21,193 bases of DNA. Source: JBBQSU01 sp038234815. GTDB lineage: Bacteria; Planctomycetota; Phycisphaerae; Tepidisphaerales; Tepidisphaeraceae. Shown piece after piece: positions 1 to 6,795 of this stretch; position 1 is the stretch's first letter; every line of letters starts with the position of its first letter. The position numbers and the translations under genes were made by a program. The notes below the pieces were generated by a model that saw only the letters and a program-made list of their open reading frames with translations, was not told where the DNA came from and did no database searches. Location: assembly GCA_038234815.1 (NCBI GenBank), contig JBBQSU010000059.1, positions 1 through 21,193 on the forward strand, written 5' to 3'.

Positions 1-240
1 GGCGTCCAGAACCGTTGTGCTGGAATCGAGCCGCTGAAACCCGGCCAGATCGGTCGGGAACGCCGTCTGGGCGCTGCGCTGCCTGCGGTTGACTTCCGAC
101 ACCGCCAGGCCCGATGAAATGGTATTGGCGGTGTATTGAAACACCTTCACCACGCCCACCATCAGCAATACCACCATGGCGATCGAAATCATGACTTCGA
201 CCAGAGAAAAAGCGCGAGTTTGGCGGGGCTGGAAAATCAT
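1..240 (-). CDS. Prepilin-type pseudopilin, GspJ/PilW-like (3' end outside window)
   Basis: The frame is open from ATG at 240 to the left edge, so only the first 80 residues are visible. The N-terminus is a class III prepilin leader: a basic segment (MIFQPRQTR), a processing site Ala10|Phe11, the FSLVEV motif with Glu at mature position +5, then a hydrophobic helix of about 20 residues. A prepilin peptidase would cut and methylate it before assembly into a pseudopilus. The start lies 3 bases after the TAG of the upstream pseudopilin, so translation is probably coupled. Its place after GspH/FimT-like and GspI/PilV-like genes suggests the GspJ/PilW slot, but the diagnostic C-terminal part is missing, so that label is inference from order. 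Confidence 0.8.
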   Translation of the reverse strand, partial: MIFQPRQTRAFSLVEVMISIAMVVLLMVGVVKVFQYTANTISSGLAVSEVNRRQRSAQTAFPTDLAGFQRLDSSTTVLDA

Positions 241-243
241 GAT

Positions 244-1170
244 CTATTTCGGCGTAATGGTTTCGGTGATAACGGAAATATCCTGTACGGCGCCTTCGGG
301 TGTCGCGGACGGTGCAAACGGATCCGGCACCCCGCGGCCCACGGTCAGCACGGTGATCGTTGCCGTGCCCAACGTGGGTTGCACACCAGCAGCGCTCAAA
401 TCCTTGCCCGGCTCTAGCTGCCAGGTATCGGCCGAGACAGAGTTGCCAATACGGAAGACCTGGCCGTTGGCGGCCAGCGTCCCCGGATCATCGGAAACGA
501 CGATGTAGGAACCCGGGCCGATCAACTGCGTTGCCGGAAAAACGACCGTGTTGTCTGAGTTAAATTTCACATTACTAAGCGCGAGCGGTTCCAGCGTGGC
601 TTGCAGATCGTTGTCGGCATCGGTCGGATAGCGCAGCACGTCGTCGGGCGTCTTGTATTGAGAGCGGTTGCGACAGCCAACAGTGAACAGGAAAACTTTC
701 ATCGTCGTCGACGGCGCATCGGCAACGCCGTTCCACGCCTTGTTCCGCTGATACGCCAGCACCCAGGCATAGCGTCCGTCGGCGGAATCGATCAGATTGC
801 CCCGCGTCTTGGCATAAGCATTGGCGGTCATGGTGGGGGTGATTGTGGTCATGGTCGGTGGAGCCGCAGTCCGCTTCTCGCGCAAGCCCATCACGATCCC
901 CCGCTGACCTGTATTGGTGGCGTCCGTCAGCTTGTCCGTGGTTGCGGGATAGTCGGCGCTCAATGCCGTGGCCTTCAGGTAATTCAGCGCATTCTGCCCC
1001 ACGCGCGCTGCCGATGTTTCATCCACAGTCAGTTGTGTCTGCTGGATCGCCACCGGGAACATCGCTGCGATCATGATGAAACCCACGCCGAGGATCATCA
1101 CCGCGAAGAGAACCTCGACGAAGGAAAACCCTCGTCGCGGCCGGAAGTTGTTTCGTCGAGCATCCATCAT
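244..1170 (-). CDS. Prepilin-type minor pseudopilin, GspI/PilV-like
   Basis: The protein has 308 residues. Arg-rich leader RRNNFRPRRG is followed by the cleavage site Gly14|Phe15 and the FSFVEVLF motif with Glu at +5. The hydrophobic helix (about 17-40) contains the 'MILGVGF' pattern typical of PilV/GspI minor pilins. The rest is a Ser/Thr/Asp-rich globular domain without recognisable catalytic motif. The start ATG overlaps the TGA of the upstream gene (ATGA, 1167-1170), the usual spacing in this operon. It is longer than E. coli-type GspI, so it probably has an enlarged periplasmic domain. It is expected to act at the pseudopilus tip. The prepilin class is secure; the I/V subtype rests on helix sequence and gene order. 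Confidence 0.82.
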   Translation of the reverse strand: MMDARRNNFRPRRGFSFVEVLFAVMILGVGFIMIAAMFPVAIQQTQLTVDETSAARVGQNALNYLKATALSADYPATTDKLTDATNTGQRGIVMGLREKRTAAPPTMTTITPTMTANAYAKTRGNLIDSADGRYAWVLAYQRNKAWNGVADAPSTTMKVFLFTVGCRNRSQYKTPDDVLRYPTDADNDLQATLEPLALSNVKFNSDNTVVFPATQLIGPGSYIVVSDDPGTLAANGQVFRIGNSVSADTWQLEPGKDLSAAGVQPTLGTATITVLTVGRGVPDPFAPSATPEGAVQDISVITETITPK

Positions 1171-2126
1171 TCAACCTTAATCAAGTCGCCGGTATAGCGA
1201 TCGACCAGCAAATGCAGGGCATTGGTGGTAATCCATTCTTCTTCGCCTTGTTCGTTGGCCGCCCCGGCATAAGCGCTTGGGGCGGGCTGAAGCGTGGGGA
1301 CGAAGTAGACATAATCCCCGGGCGTGTAGCTGCTTTGGCCGGCCAATTGCTCCTGATCGTAGAGCATCAAGCCCAGTTGGCTGGTGCCGGTGAGATTTCC
1401 GCCTAGCTGCAACTGCTGCCCCGCCGCTGACAGCGGCGTGATGGTGAAGCTGGTTTCGATGAACTTGCCCTGCTCGTCAAAGACGATCATGCCGGTTTGC
1501 ACATATTTATCAGTGGAGTTGGCCGGGGCGCCCTTCGGATCGTTCACCAGTTGGCAGCCCACGCCGGTGGGGAGATATTCGATCCCCCCATCGAGCGTCG
1601 AGGCCGTGCCCGGCACCACCTGCGCCCACGTGGTATTTCCCCCATACACCGGCGGGACGTTTATGTTATCAACCAGCGCGTCAAAGCGCGTCACGACGTA
1701 TTTCCCGCCTGCCACACCGTCGGCGGCATCGTACACCAGCGCATACACCCGGTCGGCGGCCTGATCCCCGCTGGCGGTCTTGTAATTGGCAAAAGCCGAC
1801 CACGCCTGATAGGCCTCTGGCCCGGACAGGTCCGATGTGGCCACGATCACCAGTTGCATCCCCACAGCATTAACCTTGGGATCCCGAAAAAACACCACGC
1901 CCACCTGGGCGTTGCGGCTGATGGCCTCGCTGCGCGCACGGCCGATCATCGCGGCGACCTTATTTCTTGCGGCCTCGATGCTTCTTGTTCCGGTGATGAA
2001 ATTAAACGCCGGCACCGCCATCGCCAGGATCAACACGATCAGGCCTATGACGATGAGCACTTCCGTCAGCGTAAATCCGCCGGGATGCTTGCGGGCTGAA
2101 ATTGGAAATCGATTCGGCATGTTCAT
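1167..2126 (-). CDS. Prepilin-type minor pseudopilin, GspH/FimT-like
   Basis: The protein has 319 residues. The leader ends at Gly17|Phe18, followed by FTLTEVLIVIG with Glu at +5 and a 20-residue hydrophobic helix. Directly after the helix comes a segment with 'RNKVAAMIGRARSEAISRNAQVGVVFF' character (about residues 56-82), which matches the GspH/FimT pattern of an amphipathic helix with ARSEAI(S/R)R followed by a beta strand. The C-terminus ends 'LLVDRYTGDLIKVE', a strand arrangement common in FimT-like proteins. Starts at ATG 2126 in an ATGA overlap with the upstream gene; a second ATG two codons in is an alternative. Likely a minor component at the pseudopilus tip. Confidence 0.85.
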   Translation of the reverse strand: MNMPNRFPISARKHPGGFTLTEVLIVIGLIVLILAMAVPAFNFITGTRSIEAARNKVAAMIGRARSEAISRNAQVGVVFFRDPKVNAVGMQLVIVATSDLSGPEAYQAWSAFANYKTASGDQAADRVYALVYDAADGVAGGKYVVTRFDALVDNINVPPVYGGNTTWAQVVPGTASTLDGGIEYLPTGVGCQLVNDPKGAPANSTDKYVQTGMIVFDEQGKFIETSFTITPLSAAGQQLQLGGNLTGTSQLGLMLYDQEQLAGQSSYTPGDYVYFVPTLQPAPSAYAGAANEQGEEEWITTNALHLLVDRYTGDLIKVE

Positions 2127-2962
2127 TGCTCGAAGGAGTAAATGTTGTCGTCGCCCTTGCTAAAATCCCCGTCCGGGCCGGCCGAAGCCCAAAACGGCCG
2201 GCCGTCGGGGGCGATGATGGTTTGCGCGTTTGATGCCGCCGTTCCACCGACTAACACACCTTGGCTTGTGCTGCCCGACAACCCCAGCCCGACAGGCACG
2301 AAGATAATCGGATTGTCCCAAGCATCCTTGAGAATGGGCTTGCTCTGGTCAACCTTTAACCAAGGCGATTTGCTGCCAGTCGGCAAAAGACTCGAATCGG
2401 ACGTGTGGTATGACAGGCAAATGTAGTTCTCACCGCCGACCACTAGATACACGACCGCACCGATGTCATAAACCGTGTTGGCTGCCCACGCCGTCGGTGC
2501 CGGAAGCACCGACGCGTCGGCTGGCGAAATCACCGTTTCGGCGAATTTTTGGCGGGCCGGCAAGGCGTCCAGGGCCTTCTGATTTACGACCAACGCGGCG
2601 ATCCGTGCGAGCATGCACTGGGTAAGCGGCACGGCCCGTGAAGAGTCCGGTAGTAATGCGGATACGGTGTGCAACCGGTCAGCCGCGCCGGTGGCCACAC
2701 TTGCAGGTAGCTGGTTATAGTCCTTCAGAACCACTGTCGTCGACCCATAAGTGCCCGCGCAGACCGGGAAGCCCACCTTGATCCGGTACTCGGCAAACAT
2801 CGACTTGAGGCTTTCCATCGTCACCCGGGTTTGCTTTTCACGCCCACTGAAATCGACGGCATTCAGGCCGATGAACAATATCCCCGCCAGCACGGCCAGG
2901 ATGCCGATAACGACCAGAAGTTCGATGATGGTGAAGGCTTGATGCCCGGCTTTGGGTTTCAT
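2123..2962 (-). CDS. Prepilin-type pseudopilin, GspG-like (copy 4)
   Basis: The protein has 279 residues. A short leader MKPKAGHQA is followed by cleavage Ala9|Phe10 and FTIIELLVVIGIL, with Glu at +5. The alpha-helical stalk (about 10-65) includes 'MESLKSMFAEYRIKVGFP', resembling the GspG stalk-to-body turn. The C-terminus 'FWASAGPDGDFSKGDDNIYSFEQ' carries the SAGPDG...DDxI pattern that forms the calcium-binding loop in GspG proteins (family knowledge). A possible ribosome site, AGGCGGA, lies about 6 bases before ATG 2962. A 53-base gap separates it from the upstream pseudopilin; the downstream gene overlaps by four bases. An insert of about 90 residues makes it much larger than a typical GspG of about 145 residues. 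Confidence 0.85.
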   Translation of the reverse strand: MKPKAGHQAFTIIELLVVIGILAVLAGILFIGLNAVDFSGREKQTRVTMESLKSMFAEYRIKVGFPVCAGTYGSTTVVLKDYNQLPASVATGAADRLHTVSALLPDSSRAVPLTQCMLARIAALVVNQKALDALPARQKFAETVISPADASVLPAPTAWAANTVYDIGAVVYLVVGGENYICLSYHTSDSSLLPTGSKSPWLKVDQSKPILKDAWDNPIIFVPVGLGLSGSTSQGVLVGGTAASNAQTIIAPDGRPFWASAGPDGDFSKGDDNIYSFEQ

Positions 2963-3015
2963 ATTGCGTCCGCCTGATTCATTATTCGCTATGTCCAGCG
3001 ATTTCCGGCCCGAAA

Positions 3016-3531
3016 TTAGCGATTTCCCGCTTCCTCGTAGCTATACAGGTTGTCCTCCCGGGTGAGGAATTTTCGGTCCGGCCCGGCGCTGACGAAAAAC
3101 GGCTTGTCCGAAGGGGCCATGCCGACGCGCGGGTGCATCGATCTTAAGAAAACGATCGGGCTGCCCCAGGCGTCGCGGACGATCGCCTGATCGAAAATCC
3201 ACTCCGGCACGCCATTCAAAAACTGCCGCGAGAGGTTCTGCCGGCGTAAAATCCGCAGAATTTCGCCACTATTGCGCACCGCTTGCGGGAGAATCTCCCT
3301 TTCATCCACCGATCCGGTCAGGAAGGGCACCACCTCGGGCAAGGCCCCCCCGCTCACTTGCAGGTACTGGTCCATCGCAACCGACAAATCCCGCAGGATT
3401 TTGCGGGTTAATTCATTGGCCGAACTCGATCGCACGTGCCGGGCCAGCGAAACCATCAAGCCCATCACGATCACCAGCCCCGCGACGGCCGTGAATATCT
3501 CCAGCAGGGTAAAGGCGCGACGAAGGGTCAT
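3016..3531 (-). CDS. Prepilin-type pseudopilin, divergent GspG-like (copy 3)
   Basis: From ATG 3531 the protein has 171 residues. The leader is very short (MTLRRA), with cleavage Ala6|Phe7 and FTLLEIFTAV, Glu at +5. The helix departs from the LLVVIG consensus of its neighbours. The C-terminus 'FFVSAGPDRKFLTREDNLYSYEE' keeps the GspG-type SAGPD...D-D-x-YS motif. I chose ATG 3531 because it makes an ATGA overlap with the upstream stop, as elsewhere in the operon, and leaves a normal short leader. A GTG at 3558 would add nine residues and is less likely. It is the shortest pseudopilin here and nearest to canonical GspG size. Confidence 0.83.
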   Translation of the reverse strand: MTLRRAFTLLEIFTAVAGLVIVMGLMVSLARHVRSSSANELTRKILRDLSVAMDQYLQVSGGALPEVVPFLTGSVDEREILPQAVRNSGEILRILRRQNLSRQFLNGVPEWIFDQAIVRDAWGSPIVFLRSMHPRVGMAPSDKPFFVSAGPDRKFLTREDNLYSYEEAGNR

Positions 3532-4280
3532 TTCTGGACGTTGAGATAGTCGTCGCACTTACTGACTGCCTTCTTAATATCGCCGGCCGGGCTTGCGGCC
3601 GTCACGTTCAGCGGGCCAAAAAGCCCGTCCGGCCCCGCAGAGTAAAGTAGGTATCCGATGATACTGGCAGCGGTTTCGCCGCCGTCAATGCTGCCATTGC
3701 TGTTGGAATCGCCCAGCATCATGCGGAGTTTTTCTTCCGGAATCTGCGTATTGTCGTCCGATCTCACCCAGGCGCTGGTGCCCGTGCCGACATAATTCGC
3801 GCCGGTGGTGATATCAGGCTTCGTGCGATTCAGCGGGTAGTAGAGAATGGGGTTGCCGTTAGAATCGAGAATCCAGAAGTTTATCGAGTCGATCTTGAAT
3901 TTATCGACGGGAATGTAAGGCCCATATATTCGACCCTGCCCGCCGGCGCGCAGCCGGAAGCCATTGCCATCGGCCCCGTCAACCGAAGCGGCAGACGGCG
4001 CAACCAGAGCCTTGCACAAAATCTGTGCACCGCTCGTTGCACTATCTGACCGTGGGTAATCCCCAAAATCCTGCTTATAGGCTTCCAGCCCCATGGCGAT
4101 CGATTGCATGTCCCCAGCAATACGGGCGTTGGCCCCGCCCTTGTAGGCCTTGATGACCGCCGGCACCAGCACGCCCACCAATATCGCCATGATACCGATG
4201 ACTACGAGCAGTTCGATTAATGTAAACGCCCGAAAGTTATTGAAGCGGGCCGAAACTGGTGATGTCATCTGAAGTTCCAT
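3528..4280 (-). CDS. Prepilin-type pseudopilin, GspG-like with EF-hand-type loop (copy 2)
   Basis: From ATG 4280 the protein has 250 residues. Cleavage is predicted at Ala18|Phe19, followed by FTLIELLVVIGIM with Glu at +5. After the stalk, 'AIAMGLEAYKQDFGDYP'-like sequence matches the GspG stalk/body junction. Residues 191-202 read DSNSNGSIDGGE, a near-perfect 12-residue EF-hand loop (acidic/amide ligands at 1, 3, 5, 9, 12; Gly at 6; Ile at 8), followed within 15 residues by SAGPDG. The body overlaps the end of the upstream gene. Candidate starts are GTG 4301, ATG 4280 (GGA 8 bases upstream) and ATG 4268 (GGA 7 bases upstream); the two ATGs cannot be separated from sequence alone. Probably a calcium-stabilised pseudopilus subunit. 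Confidence 0.85.
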   Translation of the reverse strand: MELQMTSPVSARFNNFRAFTLIELLVVIGIMAILVGVLVPAVIKAYKGGANARIAGDMQSIAMGLEAYKQDFGDYPRSDSATSGAQILCKALVAPSAASVDGADGNGFRLRAGGQGRIYGPYIPVDKFKIDSINFWILDSNGNPILYYPLNRTKPDITTGANYVGTGTSAWVRSDDNTQIPEEKLRMMLGDSNSNGSIDGGETAASIIGYLLYSAGPDGLFGPLNVTAASPAGDIKKAVSKCDDYLNVQK

Positions 4281-5427
4281 AAACGCGGTCCGATCCGGCA
4301 CTGATCAGAATAAACATGTCTTTGGCACGAGGGGTGTTGGTACTAGAGGGGTCTTTAAAATAAGGATATGCATCATAGGGATAGTTGTAAATTTTTGGAG
4401 GGACGGCGTCACTCTGGCTCGACACCGCAGTGGTGATGACGGAACGCAGTCCGTGAAACGGGAATTGCGGGACTCCGTTCTTCACTGGTGGTACTGTGGT
4501 AGTGCCTAGATGGTACTCCGATAACTCTTTGCCTACCCCAATCAACCGAATCCCGGCTGGGAATGGCGTAATGGTAGGTGGTGGACCGATGGGGGTCGGC
4601 GGAAAGGCAGCGCCCGCTTCCGTCAAAGCCGGATAGGTACCCGTAAAAGCGCCCGTGTAGCCGATGATCTGAGTGAGATCGTATCCACCAACTAAGCTGC
4701 CAGCGGTCATAACGGAATTGTTGCCCGCGGACCCGGGGGCAGTGATCGGTGTGACGGCGACTTTTCCGCGAAGATAAAGGATCGGCAGCGCGTCGGGGTA
4801 ACGATCCACAAATTCAGGAATCATCGTGTCGTCGGCGTCGCCGGCGCCATCAGAAAAGTGGCCCTGTTTCCCCGCGCTAGCTAGAAATGCTGGCGTCAAA
4901 TTCGCCGCATCAGCGAAAGCGGAATAGGTCTTGGGGTTTGATGCATTTAGCAAACCCGGGCCGTTGCCCACCTTTGCCGGGTCGTACTTGATGCTGCTTG
5001 AGCTGGTATCCCAATACAGCCCACCACATAAACCCAATACAAGGTTCTCCGCCCCGGTGATCTTCGTGGATGCGAAAGGATAGGTCGTAACGTCGAATCC
5101 TGACGAGGATGCGACCGCAGTAACCGCGTTCGTCTGCCCGATAAGGCTATTCGGTATCGGCCCCGGATACGCTTTGAACGTGTCGTAATATCGCTGACAG
5201 GCCGCGGCCAGTTGCGAGACGAACGCGTTGCTATCGGCTTGGTACCCCGCCCGGCGGACTTTACTTACGACCGGCATCAACAGACCGATCAAGATCACGA
5301 TAATCCCGATCACCACAATCATTTCGATCAAGGTAAAACCATGCACGCGGACCTGTCGGTCCGGATATACCGGACGATCCGCTTCTTTTTTATCCGGCCG
5401 GGCCGGATTTGCGTTCCTTTGTGTCAT
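4237..5427 (-). CDS. Prepilin-type pseudopilin, large GspG-like (copy 1)
   Basis: The protein has 396 residues, the largest pseudopilin in the set. A long, highly charged leader of 30 residues (rich in Arg, Lys, Asp) ends at Gly30|Phe31, followed by FTLIEMIVVIGII with Glu at +5. The stalk continues into 'LAAACQRYYDTFKAYPGP', like other GspG-type proteins. The large middle part (about 110-360) is Pro/Gly/Thr-rich with no family I recognise. The C-terminus 'ILISAGSDRVYGTSDDITSF' is the GspG-like SAG(P/S)D...DDI motif. It starts 7 bases after the stop of the platform gene. Its first position after GspF fits the major-pseudopilin slot, but its size argues for a specialised role. Confidence 0.85.
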   Translation of the reverse strand: MTQRNANPARPDKKEADRPVYPDRQVRVHGFTLIEMIVVIGIIVILIGLLMPVVSKVRRAGYQADSNAFVSQLAAACQRYYDTFKAYPGPIPNSLIGQTNAVTAVASSSGFDVTTYPFASTKITGAENLVLGLCGGLYWDTSSSSIKYDPAKVGNGPGLLNASNPKTYSAFADAANLTPAFLASAGKQGHFSDGAGDADDTMIPEFVDRYPDALPILYLRGKVAVTPITAPGSAGNNSVMTAGSLVGGYDLTQIIGYTGAFTGTYPALTEAGAAFPPTPIGPPPTITPFPAGIRLIGVGKELSEYHLGTTTVPPVKNGVPQFPFHGLRSVITTAVSSQSDAVPPKIYNYPYDAYPYFKDPSSTNTPRAKDMFILISAGSDRVYGTSDDITSFGPLQ

Positions 5428-5434
5428 TTCCTAC

Positions 5435-6700
5435 TCATTTCTTTCCCGGACCGGAAACGGTCTGGATCAGGCTGATCATGGGCGCAAATAGCGCGATGAC
5501 GATGAAGCCGACGATCACACCCAGCACCACCACCATGAGTGGTTCAAGGATGCTGATGAGCGAGCCGACCAGCACGTCCACGTCGCTGTCGTAGTTGTCG
5601 GCCACCTTCATCAGCATCTTGTCGAGGTCGCCGGTTTCTTCACCCACGTCGATCATGTTGACGACGATGGCGTCGCAAACCTTGGTGGCGCGGAGTGGAT
5701 CGGCCATGCTTTCACCCTCGCGGATGGCGTCATGCACTTTTTGCAGCGCCCGGGCATAAACCTCGTTTCCGCTAGTTTCCTTGGTGATGAGAATGGCATC
5801 GAGAATGGGCACGCCGGCACTAATCAGCGTGCCCAGAGTGCGTGTGAACCTGGCGATGGAACTTTTGCCGACAATGCCCCCCAGAACAGGGATTTTTAGT
5901 GTGACCAGATCGACCGCGTACTTGCCCCCCTCACTCATTCTGATCAATTTAAGCCCGACAATAGCAATGATGGGGGAAAACAGCACATAGGCCCAGCCAT
6001 AATCGCGGGCAAACCAACGACTTATGACGAGAAGCACCATGGTAATGCCAGGCAGCTCGGTCTTAAAATCCCGGAAAATCTGCTCGAATTTCGGGATCAC
6101 GAAGATCATGATCATCGACACGATGCCGACGGCGATGCTGATGACCACCGCGGGGTAGATCATGGCACCGATGACCTTTTTCTTGAGCTTGGCGGCCTTT
6201 TCCATGAAATCGGCCAGACGCGACAGGATCAAATCCAGCACGCCGCCGATTTCACCGGCGTTAATCATGTTCACATAGAGCTTGTCGAATGCCTTGGGGA
6301 ACTTACTCATGGCGTCGGAAAGCGTTCCGCCACCTTCCACTTCGTCGGCCACCCCGCCGATGATGGACTTGAGCAATCCCGGCCGCTGCTGCTGTTCGAG
6401 AATTTGCAGGCTGCGCAGGATGGGCAGGCCAGCGTCCTGGAGGGTTGAAAGCTGGCGGGTGAAACCGACCAACTGTTTTCGGGGCACCCCGCCGATCGAA
6501 ATCGGCATCTTCCGTTTGACTTCAACCGGCCCGATTTCCTTCCTGCCGGCCTTCTTCTTGGCGGCTTTTTCCTTCACTTTCGTCGGAAAAAGCCCCTTGC
6601 CACGAATCTTGGCGATCGCCTCTTCGCTGGTCGTGGCTTCCAGCTCGTCCTTGACCTCCTGCCCGGAGGTGTTCATCGCAACATAAGAAAAGGTAGCCAT
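5435..6700 (-). CDS. pilC: Type II secretion/type IV pilus inner-membrane platform protein (GspF/PilC)
   Basis: The protein has 421 residues, the usual length of PilC/GspF. The N-terminal domain begins 'FSYVAMNTSGQEVKDELEA', the typical opening of the family. Two T2SSF repeats follow (about 76-205 and 280-405), each with the conserved pattern of a 'TRQL..L..AG(L/V)PIL' helix and a 'GE..G.L' turn (AGEIGGVLD near 148, GEETGDLD near 353). Three membrane segments are visible at about 176-202, 233-253 and 378-410. It forms the cytoplasmic-membrane platform that the PilB/PilT ATPases turn to insert or remove pilin subunits. A good ribosome site (GGAG, 7 bases before ATG) is present, and a TATAAT box lies just upstream. 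Confidence 0.95.
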   Translation of the reverse strand: MATFSYVAMNTSGQEVKDELEATTSEEAIAKIRGKGLFPTKVKEKAAKKKAGRKEIGPVEVKRKMPISIGGVPRKQLVGFTRQLSTLQDAGLPILRSLQILEQQQRPGLLKSIIGGVADEVEGGGTLSDAMSKFPKAFDKLYVNMINAGEIGGVLDLILSRLADFMEKAAKLKKKVIGAMIYPAVVISIAVGIVSMIMIFVIPKFEQIFRDFKTELPGITMVLLVISRWFARDYGWAYVLFSPIIAIVGLKLIRMSEGGKYAVDLVTLKIPVLGGIVGKSSIARFTRTLGTLISAGVPILDAILITKETSGNEVYARALQKVHDAIREGESMADPLRATKVCDAIVVNMIDVGEETGDLDKMLMKVADNYDSDVDVLVGSLISILEPLMVVVLGVIVGFIVIALFAPMISLIQTVSGPGKK

Positions 6701-6730
6701 TATGGTACTCCGCTAACGGGGCTTCAGACG

Positions 6731-6736
6731 ATTATA
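6731..6736 (-). promoter_or_regulatory. TATAAT-like -10 box before pilC
   Basis: Read on the minus strand this is an exact TATAAT, 30 bases upstream of the pilC start inside the 95-base gap between the second PilB gene and pilC. I see no good TTGACA-like -35 at 15-18 bases from it. It could be an internal promoter that lets the platform and pseudopilins be expressed apart from the ATPases, or a chance match. Confidence 0.25.
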
Positions 6737-6795
6737 CGCCCTGTCCAGTGACTAAAGGACATTTCGGAAAGCGCCAGCGCGCGTTGCCAGATTCA

